From NCBI GenBank assembly GCA_013365325.1, contig JABVXV010000027.1, forward strand, positions 124,001-188,000: a stretch of 64,000 nt of DNA, given 5' to 3'. The notes beneath the pieces were generated by a model. The model did no database searches. It was not told the origin of the DNA and was given only the letters and a program-made list of their open reading frames with translations. The position numbers were made by a program, and so were the translations under genes. The DNA comes from Dipetalonema caudispina (lineage: Eukaryota; Nematoda; Chromadorea; Rhabditida; Onchocercidae). How positions within the stretch are numbered: the stretch's first letter is position 1; the number at the start of each line of letters is the position of its first letter. Positions 29,101 to 40,064 of this stretch are shown piece by piece.

Positions 29101-32100
29101 ATAAAAGGAAATAACATCAACTTATCGGTTGTATAAAGTTCTTTTAAAGATTTTTTCAATATTTCAGAAATTAGCCAAAGCATTTCAGGTTGTTCGTTTG
29201 AATAGTGAATATCAATGTGCACAATTCCTCTGTGTTCTGAGCAAAGTTTTAAACCAGACCGGTAAACAGTTGATCATTCGTCGTTGTCCAAATAGCTACA
29301 TTGTCGAAATGGCTGAAACAAGTGAAAGACGTCAGGAGAAGTTGGATCATTTCTTCCGGGAAGCTTATGCCAAGGTAATAACAGCATATCATTTGTAACA
29401 TGATTGATAATATTATTTAATATCTATCACTGATCAAATAAGATCTCCTACCACCTTCTCCGTATTTTTTAGTTCACACGATTTATTAAAAAATGAGGCA
29501 AAAGTATAATAAAGAAAGAAAAAAGGGAAAGTCACCAGCGAGTTTTCCTTGGATATTTATCTGATTCAGAGGCTATTTTTTTTTTATTGCTGTAAGGCTT
29601 CCGGAATGTATTTTTTTTTTTTTTTATATATTTTCAGTCATTCAATATACCTCAACTATCAGGGGGTATGAGTCCCGTATTTTATGAATCGGTGTCGGAA
29701 GAAGTCCTTGACACTGTGGTTACAAAAGCGGAGATGGCTGATGCCTTGGGAATGCGCGAAAATGATTTATTTGTTGAACGGATGTTTGCTTGTATGGTAA
29801 AGGAAGATCCGAATCATGTTACATTTCTCAAATTCCTGAATGTTATTGTCCGATTTGCTAGAGGTATCAAAGTTGTACATTTTCTAAGGTCCTTGTAAAA
29901 TAATGATATCGTCTCATAAGAATCTTTAACTGCCTATTTGAAAAAGCAACGTTGTTTCATGAATTTCATTTTTTTTTCTGAGATGTTATCCCTATCCATC
30001 CAAAATAATGTATAGTCTAAAGTTTTACTATGATGGAAAAGGGTTACGTTTCCTCAATCCTAAAAAAGGTTGATATTCAGAGAGTTAATTTTAGGATCTC
30101 TTCGTGATAAACTTGAATTACTATTCAATATGTGTGATCGAGAAGGGAAAGGAAGAGTGCACAAGAAGGAATTCTGTGATTTTGTTAAATCATTAAATGT
30201 AGCAGTTGGAGTGAAAATTGAAGAAGCTGTACAAGATGGAGTAATTGATAGAGTACTACAGCGATCTGGAATCAGTATGGACTCCAAATTTTTGTCGTTC
30301 AAAGATTTCGAAGCTATTTTCAGTAATGTGGTTGATATAAAACATCCGGTTGGAGTACATATGCGCGGTGTCAAGTTAAAAATCAATCTGGATGAGTTCG
30401 TGTTGCTACATTGTTGTAGTTAGATTGAAATGATAACGATAAACAAGAAGAGATTTCAAGTAAAGGAAATTGAGAAAATGAGTTGAGATCCTTTTTCAGC
30501 TGTTGTTGTGATACATAAATATACTTTTTTTATAGGACAGAAAGTATGAATAGTTTTGCAATACAAAACGAAAAGATTGGATGTGTTCATATCAGCTGGT
30601 ATCTTTGGATCATATCATATTTGGAAATTTATCGCCAACATATTGTTATCATCTTCTTATTCACTGCTGTCAATCTTTTATTATTCTTTGAACGATTTTG
30701 GCGTAAGTTTATTCACATTGATAAGATTATTATTTTACTCTTTTTTTCTCAATTTTTTCGTAAGCATTAACGAGTGTTTAATAATTTTGCAGATTATCGA
30801 TATGAAACGGAGCATCGTGATTTACGACGTGTTATGGGGGTGGGTATAGCAATCACACGTGGTGCTGCCGCATCTTTATCCTTTTGTATGGGACTCATTT
30901 TAACAACAGTTTGCCAGAATATTATTACGTTATTACGTGAAACGCCAATTCGTGAATATCTACCACTTGATTCCGCGATAGCATTTCATAAACTTGTAGC
31001 AATAACAGCTGGTTTCTGGGCTACGGTACATACTGTTGGGCATTGTATCAATTTCTATCATGTAGCAACACAAAGTCAAGATGGCTTACAATGCCTCTTT
31101 CAGGAAGCTGTTTTTGGGTAAACTTTTGAATTGCTTTGTACTTATGGAATATAAAATAATGCAATTAGTTTTCGTTTTCCGGAATTATAAACTCATAGAA
31201 TTTGCTTAATTCTGAAGTATTTCGAAAATTTTCAAAATGAAAAGTTTTCAAAATATTGGGAAACTCAGTAAGTTTTAAAACCTTATTTCAGCTCAAATTT
31301 CTTACCCTCAATCAGTTACTGGCTGTATGGTACCATAAATGGAGTAACAGGAATTCTACTAGTAGCTCTTATGAGTATCACTTATGTATTTTCAACACCA
31401 GCTGTCATGAAGGAAGCATATCATGCTTTCAAAATCACTCATCTTCTGAATATCCTAATTTATGCACTTACCGTACTTCATGGGCTTCCAAAACTTTTGG
31501 ATGTCAGTTTGAAATTCACATTTTTTTTTTTTTTTTTTGTAAATATTTTTTTTAAGTGTGGAAATTTCCGGGTAATTTTGCAGGTATTAAGGAAAACTGC
31601 TTCATACACTGAGATAGTTCCTTATTTCTTTTTACTTCCATTTACTTGAGGATAAAATTATTCAACAATAACTTAAATAAGGCGACGAGTTAAACGGTTG
31701 GTATTGTAGTCCTCTAATATCTATTAAATATTCATAGTTATCATTTGACTGATATTTAAATTTATTTGACTTACAATAATATCACAGAAAACATTGTGAC
31801 AAATATTTAATTTCATTCGTTTACTTCATTACTTGGAAAGTGAAAATTTTGATTTCAGACTCCAAAATTCCTTTACTATGTAGGCGGTCCAATTGCTCTC
31901 TTTGTAATTGACCGTATTATCGGTATGAGACAACAATACAAAAGGTTACAAATTCTGAGCGGTGCAATATTGCCTTCAGGTATGATTCAATTTTCACTAA
32001 TAAAAGAGGATAAATTGGAAATTGATGAACAGATATTCTTTGTGCCGATTCTTTGAATTTACCTCCTATTTCGTTTTAGCAAAGTGCGGAAAAATAACAA

Positions 32101-34305
32101 CCAGGCTTAGATGAAATTAGATTTGAACTTATGTATCAATCAAATTTAAATTGCAATATTTTTGAAGTTTGAAAGTTTGAAATAACTGAAATTACTGGTT
32201 TATATTCGAAAAAATAACTTATAGGGTCTATTCAGCAAAATTAAGCCTTTTATTTTGTTAAATAAACTTATAACGTAGCACCAAAGACTGTTTGAAATCA
32301 CCGTAATGCAAAGTTCAAGAAAATATCTCAACAATAATGATTGTAGTAGTCAGTGAGTAAAAGTGGAACAGATTACTTAATTAATAAAGGTCGGAAAAAT
32401 AGATTTACAAAATGCAATACCGAAGTGGAAGCATTTACTGCAATCAGGCAAATTTTAGAATTAAATTTTAGAATAAGTTATTTCAATAGTTTTGGATTGA
32501 AATTTCAACATTTCATTGGCTTTGCTAATGAATAGACATATGGTCCTAATAAGAGAAATTAGACGGTTTTTTGGAAAAATTTCGTACTTTTCTGCATATA
32601 TAACACTGAGATCAATTAACATTTAAAGTTTCGAATTTTCTCAAATATTTTATTTCACAGATATTATCTACATACAGTTCAAGAGACCGCATTCATTCCG
32701 TTTTCGTTCTGGCCAATGGGTACGTATCTCATGTCCAGCATTTTCATGTACATTTAATGAACTTCATGCATTCTCATTGGCTTCTGCACCACAAGCATCA
32801 ACACTTGAATTGTACATCAAAGCAGTTGGCCCATGGACTTGGAATCTACGAAATCAGATCGCATGCGCACATTCTAATGGGACACCCTATCCAGTGCTTC
32901 ATTTACATGGACCATATGGTGACGGGAATCAAGTATGTTTGTAGATAACAATGTTGAATTTAATATGGAATAAAATGATTTATGTTATTTAAGCATCAGT
33001 TCAGGCTGTATTTAATAATGTAACATGATTGCAAATTAAGTAAAGCAATACAACGGCATAATACTGTTTTTTCTTAGGATTGGCGTAATTTCGAAGTTGC
33101 CGTATTGATAGGTGGCGGTATTGGTGTAACACCATATGCCTCTATACTCACTGATCTTGTCATCGAAAAAATGTCTGGCCGACACACAAATATTAAATGT
33201 GAAAAGGCTTGTTTCTACTTTAAATCTTACATATATACTCTGCAAAATTTTTGATTTAAAAAATTTGAAATGAACATAAAGTATTTTTTATAAGGCGCAG
33301 TGGGACTTCTATAATTCTAAAGTTTCTCAAGAGATAATTCTTTGGAAAAAAACTTTTATATAATAAGAAGTTAGGAAGTATAGTGAAAATGTTTGATGTG
33401 ATACAATGTCCATTTCTTCATTTTCACAAGTTAATGTAATAGATAAAGTATCGGTTACTTTTTTTTAATATTATGATAAGTTTTATGATTCAGCACAGGT
33501 AGTGATAACTTGCTTGCAGTTTAAAGATGTATTATTTTAGGTTTACTTCATTTGGGTATGTTCGACACATAAGAATTATGAATGGTTCATCGAAGTTTTA
33601 AATAGTGTAGAAGAATTAGATAAAGACGATTTGTTGGAAATACATATTTTTGTTACACAATTCTTTCATAAGTTTGACCTTCGAACCACCATGCTTGTAT
33701 GTTATACAATTTGGTTTTTCAATAATTTTTTTTAACTTTCCAAAATTTAAAGTGTTTCTTTTCTCCGTCCATTGCTATACTATTTAGTAATGAATGAATG
33801 ACACAATTTTGCTGCAAACGTTTAATTTCAGTATATTTGTGAGAAACACTTCCGAAGTGACAGCAATGGTCGAAGTATGTTTACAGGCCTTAACGCTGTT
33901 AATCATTTTGGTCGTCCAAATTTCGAAGCACTCTTCAAATTTATACAAAACAAGCATAAAAATGTAAGCTTCATAAGCTAGAATATGTTCCACTGAAATC
34001 GACCTGTTATGGATCAAAGTGCAATCGATCGGATAGAGTTGATGAAATATGAATCGGACAGTTTTTTAGTGTTTCAGGCGAAGATCGTAAAGACTGCTGA
34101 AATATGCTAGTCGAGATCTGTTTGTTGAGTAATTCGCTTTTTTTTCTAATCTGAACCTTAATTATACTACTTTTTGTAGGTTCAAGAAGTTGGCGTATTT
34201 AGTTGTGGCCCGAATTCAATCAATAAAGAAATTCGAAAAGCATGTAGAGAAGCAAATAAGATCCGAAGTGCAGCATCATTTTGTCATCGATTTGAAACAT
34301 TCTGA
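20129..34305 (+). CDS. bli-3: Dual oxidase (peroxidase-like plus NADPH oxidase)
   Basis: A complete 26-exon model with consistent phases encodes 1513 aa, about the length of C. elegans BLI-3. Exons: 20129-20198, 21062-21139, 21402-21560, 22332-22519, 24967-25171, 25691-25824, 25899-26072, 26223-26430, 26669-26838, 27096-27274, 27607-27706, 27941-28097, 28386-28547, 28730-28935, 29189-29374, 29638-29863, 30095-30395, 30536-30702, 30793-31117, 31292-31502, 31859-31979, 32661-32932, 33078-33206, 33541-33696, 33832-33963, 34180-34305. Order: signal peptide (1-24), peroxidase-like domain (about 30-555, proximal-type RWHN at 255-258), membrane segment (about 585-610), two degenerate EF-hands (846-857, 882-893), then NOX. 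Haem histidines are 1089/1103 and 1182/1195, FAD motif HAFSLASAP 1278-1286, NADPH motif GGGIGVTP 1345-1352, FSCGP 1479-1483, C-terminus FETF. In C. elegans this enzyme makes H2O2 for tyrosine crosslinking of cuticle collagens. Two introns use GC donors. Confidence 0.96.
24275..24328. repeat. Inverted repeat in dual oxidase intron 4
   Basis: Perfect 14-base arms at 24275-24288 (AAAAAATGACCCGT) and 24315-24328 separated by 26 bases. It lies in the 2.4-kb fourth intron, the longest intron of the gene. It may be a small element end or a hairpin in the pre-mRNA. Confidence 0.8.
25172..25690 (+). other. GC-AG intron 5 of the dual oxidase
   Basis: Exon 5 must stop after ...ERLF plus one base for the frame to resume in exon 6 as MLGDPRINENPG, as in the family. 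At that point the donor is GCAAGT, the classic non-canonical GC donor, and the acceptor is TTTCAG. Without this splice the frame stops within about ten codons. Confidence 0.85.
27739..27787. repeat. TA then GA microsatellite
   Basis: A TATATA run passing directly into GAGAGA and then A/G-rich sequence, inside the eleventh intron of the dual oxidase gene. Confidence 0.9.
33207..33540 (+). other. GC-AG intron 23 of the dual oxidase
   Basis: Family alignment needs ...KCEK joined to VYFIWVCSTHK. The exon ends in GAAAAG and the intron starts GCTTGT (G at +5), ending TTTTAG. A GT donor three bases further in would shift the frame, so the GC donor is the only simple solution. Confidence 0.8.
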
Positions 34306-36223
34306 TAATATCAGTTCAAGTGAAAAAGATCTATTCATGGAAGTAGTGATGATTTGCTCATACTCGAAATTCAATTTCAAATTATCGTTTTGCTTTAACT
34401 CGAATCTGTTAATAATTATTCGTAATTAGCTTATTTTAATAAGGCCATTCATTCATGCATTCCTTATTGCTAGTTATTTCGAGGATTAAGCGTTGTATAT
34501 CCTACATTTCTTGGCCACATTTTATCTTGCATCTTTTCAGAAGTTAAACTTGCATGGCTCTTCGATCTCAGTTTGTCTTTCAACTGATCTGCCTGATTCC
34601 TCTGCCAAACCATGCAGTCTTAGTAGAGTAGTTACTGTTTACTTTTATTATTTTCTTCATTCCTTAGCTATGTTTTCTGACATTTACAAGACATTTATTC
34701 TCTGAATCACAACTTCAGAATCTTCCATAAGTGTTGAAAAGTCCTGCCTACTTCGTTCTTATTGTTACCCGAAGCTGTTCTAAAACTTATTTGAGACAAG
34801 AATTAATGAATTTGAAAATAAAGAACCTGCAAATAATCATTTACTGATTCATCTGTTTCTCCATTTCATACAATTCTTGAGCTCCTAATAACACTCCATT
34901 TATGAAGTAAATTGGAAAAAGATAATTTTGCTGGTGATAACAATTGGATATCGCAGAAAACCGCAAATTTCTTGGGGAAATTGTGCAAAGTTTGGATCAT
35001 CGGATCATGATAATGCTTGAACACAATCGTCGTATGATATTCGAAGCTGAACAACGAATTACTGCATCGCAGTTTTCATTAACCAGCGAACTTTGCAACA
35101 TCATTAGCAAGGTTTAGCAGTAATTAATTATTTATCTCTCTCTTCCTTTATCATTAACTGCTGCTCCTTCAGAGAAAATCACCAAAATTTCACTTAAAAA
35201 ATGAGAGTTCTTCGTTTTCTCATCACCAAAGTTATGCTAGTCATAGGACAGCTGCTCATTTCAGCTCTTTCCTCGCAACTTTTATGATGTTCTACGTAAT
35301 GATATGATCAATCCAATTATCTAAGGCAGATTAATAATATCACTTCCACCGATCTTTGAAACATCATTCGATGGGTACTTTCTGATGTGGATATCCGATG
35401 GAACTTCTGTCCACTCTTCATTGTTTAAATTTGTGAACATTTTCAAAAGTTTCAAATTGCATTTCCAAGATGATGACAACACATTATACCATACGACAGC
35501 TTTTGTAATAATTAAATTTCATTGTGACAAATGGTTTCCTCACTATTAGTTGCAAGTACAGGACACTTTGTAACATATCTATTCATTAAATTATACTTAT
35601 CGGTTCTTTAATCATCTGAAGATATAAGGAATAACTTTGTTATTTATCATATTTATGGTAAGTTCAACTAGAAAGGTAAAATTTCATATCAATGGCGAAA
35701 ACTGTTAAAACTAATAATGAGGTATGAAGGAAGCTATGCTTGTTGTAATGGGTAAGAAGTTTAAAAGTCAAAATTTAGTTTGGGCCTATAGAACGGTGAC
35801 AGAAGAATTGCAGATTACGTTATTTTTTATAAAATCAAGAATTAGCCATTAAATTATGTGAAATCTATTCTTAGCAAAGGTTTCGTGTTATTAAGCATTT
35901 CGCTAAGACCTTTTTCCTAAAAACAAAAATTATCTCAAGGTATGAAAGCTTCGACCTAGGTTGCTGATAATGAGGTCAGCCTGCTAGACCCAGTGGTAAG
36001 TATCACAACCTGGAAATTCTCAATTCATCAAACTAACACCAGCAGTTCTGCAGATATATTCAAAGGAAAATCCTTTAATTTAATTGAAGATATTAAATAA
36101 TAATTATTACTCAAACACAGTAGTGCCAAAAGAAGTGGATAATAAATGGAGAAAGAATTTGCATCTTTAGAAAGTTTATCGAGCAAATTTAAATCATAAG
36201 AGTATGAAAAGCTGTAAAAAAAA
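34306..36223. other. Intergenic region between convergent genes
   Basis: Lies between the stop of the dual oxidase and the stop of the small heat-shock gene, so it holds both 3' UTRs. An AATAAA hexamer occurs near 34817, but I cannot say that it is the one used. No coding exon was recognised. Confidence 0.5.
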
Positions 36224-37186
36224 TCATGCCTTCTTTTTCGCGGTGATGACCAGATGTCCTCGTTTGGTCAGATTTGATGTCAGGGTTTTCGTATCCACAT
36301 CCGACGGAAGCTTATAGGTGCGACTAATTTCACGTTTAATTTCACCATATTGTTCGGCACGTGATTCATGTCTGCAGTGAATGACCAGATCATCACCAGC
36401 AACTTTCACCTACAATTTAAATTTTACGTAAAGGCATAAATTAAATCTCTGTTGTCGATTATCGCTTGATAAAAAAGAATATTCAAAATTCCATCCCTTA
36501 CTTTCTTTATGTTGGAAAATTTTTCAGTACCAATAACAATGAGTTATAATTAATGAAAACTGTTCAAATAAGTAAGTAACAAGTAAATAGATTAATAAGT
36601 AAGTAAATGTAATATATCTGTAAATATATTTAAGTGAGAATCGTGAAGATAGATATTCATATAATTCAATAAGATAAGTGAAAAACTGTAGGAAAAACTT
36701 CATTCCCGAATTTATTCTAAATTTAATCACCTATTTATGTTATATTCGTATGAGAGATTGATCGGAAAAATTTTGCTAAGAAAAAATAAAAGTGCGAAAA
36801 AATTAAAGCGTAAGTATTTTTCTTTTCCTCTCTCTTACTTATCATCACTATTTGCTATATCTTATTCTTCCATTCCCGGTATTATCCAGATGTGCTCTTC
36901 TTCTTCTAAATGCTCACATTATTATTTATGTTGTTAGTCGTCATAAATCATAAGTAACATCAATTAATCGTCAAATTATCTCTTTGTTTAATTCTGAAGT
37001 AAAAATTATTAACAAATCATTCAATTAAACCTCGATTTCTTTCGGTGTGAAGAATGATGCATCCAAACCGACTTCAAACTTATCATTCGTATTGGTCACT
37101 TTAATCACTTCATCGTTATGCTGTAAGGGCCAGTCCCACCGATCGGCACTCCAATTATGCGTTAATTCCACAACCTTCTCTTCCAT
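36224..37186 (-). CDS. hsp-12.6: Small heat-shock protein, HSP12 family
   Basis: Two exons, 37186-37031 and 36409-36224, join in phase 0 to give 113 aa. Almost the whole protein is an alpha-crystallin domain: start MEEKVVELTHNWSADRWDWP, then KFEVGLDASFFTPKEIEVKV, the conserved DDLVIHCRHE segment, REISRTYKLP, and a short basic tail ending ITAKKKA. The very short N-terminal arm and the nearly absent C-terminal extension (no IXI motif) are typical of nematode HSP12s, which form small assemblies and chaperone weakly. Its length and sequence are close to what I remember of filarial HSP12.6, so the subfamily is fairly sure but the exact paralogue is not. An acceptor-like GCAG at 37200-37197, ten bases before the ATG, may be the trans-splice site. 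I see no good heat-shock element in the 150 bases upstream; C. elegans HSP12s are generally not heat-induced. Confidence 0.93.
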
Positions 37187-40064
37187 CCTTTAACTTCTGC
37201 GATCACTAAATGCTCAATTATTGGATTACTTCATTTCACATTGAAGAATAAAATTAAACACAAAAGAAATATAAGAAGTGAAATGATTTCAGAGAATTAA
37301 TGAAGAATTTCGCGTATGTCGGAAATATATTTATCGGTTAGATACATCAAAAATTAATGTTTGACAATGATATCGCTAAGTTTCTTCTAGATTACATATT
37401 ATTTTAAATATAGTCTAGTGTAGAATTTATAGATAAAACTGTCAAAATATTATCATCATTGTTGTTTGAGAAATACAGGCCTTATGCTACCATTATTCTT
37501 AGTACACACGGGTGACACAGTGATATAGGAGAAGTTTAGATCTATAATTTTATCATATATTTGACAATCTTAAATTTAAGGCATTACTTAATGATTTTAA
37601 AATCAGGACATAGTGATTTGGTATCTTTTTGAGGCTCAATGCAAAACCTCATGTGATAACACAGGCATTGAGATATTCGATAGATTAGGTTTATCCCCAA
37701 AAATGAATTGAAAATATCACATGTTTCTACAGCAGAACATATCGTAGTAATTCTTTAGTCATTGATAATGCTATCAAAATTCAACTAGTAAGCTTGAGTA
37801 GGAGTATCACTTACACTGTTAACATAATCAGTAAAAGATAAATGAAGAGAAGAAAAGGAAATCAAATGAGAATGTAGCAAACATTTGCTCTGATCCCACA
37901 TACACATCCTACACTTCCATAGTTCTTCCAAATGAAAAGACTTCTCTATAGTTTTCTAAAATTCTTCATATAAAAAATGAATGAAGAAAAGAATCAATCG
38001 ATAAGTGATGTGATTAAAAATCAATTATCTACAAGATATGATCCATTATAGATCATGTGGAAAAAATTTCCCATAACAATTATCTTCAATAATAAAAAGA
38101 AATATTATGTAAACTACAAATGAACTAATTGATGAAATAAAAGTAAAGGTCAAATATTTTGCAAAAAAGAAAATTTTTTCTTTTTTCATGAAAGCATAAA
38201 TAAACCCCATGTTTAATAGAAGTTTAGATGTTTGGTTAAACTATAATGGTAAGATAGATAAAGGATGATAAAATGTGCTTCTTAATCCTAATTGATGAGT
38301 AACAGTTTACTTCTTCTTCTTCTTTCTCTTCCGTCAGATTCGGTTATTTTCAAAAAAAAAAAAAAAAAAAAAGAAAAAAGAAGCAACAAAGTAAGATTGC
38401 AGATATATGTGAGTTGTTGTCTTATATATAGTCAGAGAGTGAAATTTGATTTGAACAAAACTTTTTCATTAAGTGCTCAATCTATCTCTTAGACATTATT
38501 TTTTTTTTTCTGTAGTAGCTGTCTGTGCTATTGGACAGCTTCAACAAATAGCATTTACCTTGTTTTTATCTTCATCCTCTCATTCTGCCTTTTTTTCTCT
38601 TCACTCATGATGAATTGCCAGCAATGATGCATCATTTATTTGTAAACTGCTGTTCAAATCAGCTTAAAATTCTTCGGAGAAAAGTCATGTTGGGAATTTT
38701 ACGGCTATTTAGTAACCCGAATAATATTCCTATAAAAGATCTTATATCTATGATAGATTTCAATGCTTCTGCTTATCATCAAAAATGTTTCCTTGGATCC
38801 TGCCAATTTTATGTGACGAGATATATGACACGTTTCAATTGAAATTCGATGAAGTCCTTCTCTGTGATACAGTTAGCTGAGAAGAGAACATTTTCTACTC
38901 ATCTATAATTCGCGAGATAATTAACTAACCAATTTAACATTAATTCCAATGAAGTCGGTCTCGTATGCTCATAACCACTGAAATTGTTTCAGATGCTAAA
39001 GTCATGTCATCCTATTAATTCTACACGTAAATTTCATTTCATTTAATTCAGAAAATGTCATTAAAAGAAAAAGCAAACTGAATAATCAGAGCTAACAGTT
39101 CAACTCAGCACGTTATAGATTTATGTAGATATATTGTACTCCAATAATCGTGAAAAGTGCATCATTAATTTGTGACAACTTATTGATATTCAGTCTTTTG
39201 ATGCATAATTATTGCGGTAATATTATTTGTTAAAACCAAAAGTAACAAATGCTTGAACATTATGCATAAGTAATATAAAATGCAACAGTATCATTTCTAA
39301 CGAGAAGTTTTTACCATTGAAGGACAGGATTGTGTAGTGAGAGAAGGAATGTTGTTAGTAGTCAGTAGTATCTACTACTAATATTCACACATCCATTGGT
39401 GAGTTAAATTTAAAAGCAATGCTCACATTAAAGCAGACTTTCATGTATGGGAAGAATACGATCTTGGAGATGAAAAAGCAAATTTGACAGAGGTAATGGA
39501 GCACAATTAGTAAGTGCATGACGAAAATGCTGCAGTTGTAAACGAATAATTTATAAAGAAAAAATCAATAGAAACCCTACCATTATTTGGAAATGAAATG
39601 CATTAAAGGACAGGGAATAAATTACGGCACATTCTGGATAATCCTTTTGCGGCGCTCAAACTTTCTGAGCAGAAATTGAAGGAAAATCAAAAATTAAGTG
39701 AAACTAAAGGCTTAATAAATAAGATGAGCTTTTTACAATGCATAGAAAAAGCAAAACAAACAACAGGAAAAAGTAATAGATTTAAATCATTACATCAAAA
39801 GGTGATGGAAATGCTCTATTACATCCGGAAGAAATAGAAATCTCAGATAACACGGAAACTTTGTTCCAACCGGCCAAGTTTTTTCCTCCTATGTACTGAT
39901 TTGTTCAAAAATTCTGTCTTCTTTCGGATATATCCATCTAAGTATGCATTAAAAACTTTTCGAAAATTCAGAATTCCAGAAAAAGCAACCTTCTGGACAT
40001 ATAGTATGAAAAAAAAAACTATCACAGTAAGTGAAGCAAGTTCAGAGATAGTTTCACAATAATT
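37187..40064. other. Intergenic region upstream of hsp-12 and downstream of the PDI gene
   Basis: Promoter side of the small heat-shock gene and 3' side of the PDI gene, both on the minus strand. It contains a poly-A run (38353-38372) and, at about 39430-39840, a broken coding-like stretch described separately. Otherwise nothing I can name. Confidence 0.5.
39430..39840 (+). pseudogene. Possible broken coding fragment
   Basis: A plus-strand frame ending at TAG 39838 is open for about 70 codons and is rich in Lys, Glu, Leu and Gln (for instance DNPFAALKLSEQKLKENQKL), unlike the low-complexity frames around it. Upstream pieces such as DLGDEKANLTEVMEHN are in other frames and are interrupted by stops. 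There are no splice sites that would join them. It may be a decayed gene or transposon fragment; the family is unknown. Confidence 0.3.

Noticed and set aside
30060..30386. 108-codon open frame opposite dual oxidase exon 17
   Set aside because: It is the antisense shadow of a clearly coding exon.
35985..36010. GACCCAGTGGTAAGTATC resembling a tRNA box A
   Set aside because: No box B (GGTTCGA-type) follows at the right distance and no cloverleaf can be drawn.
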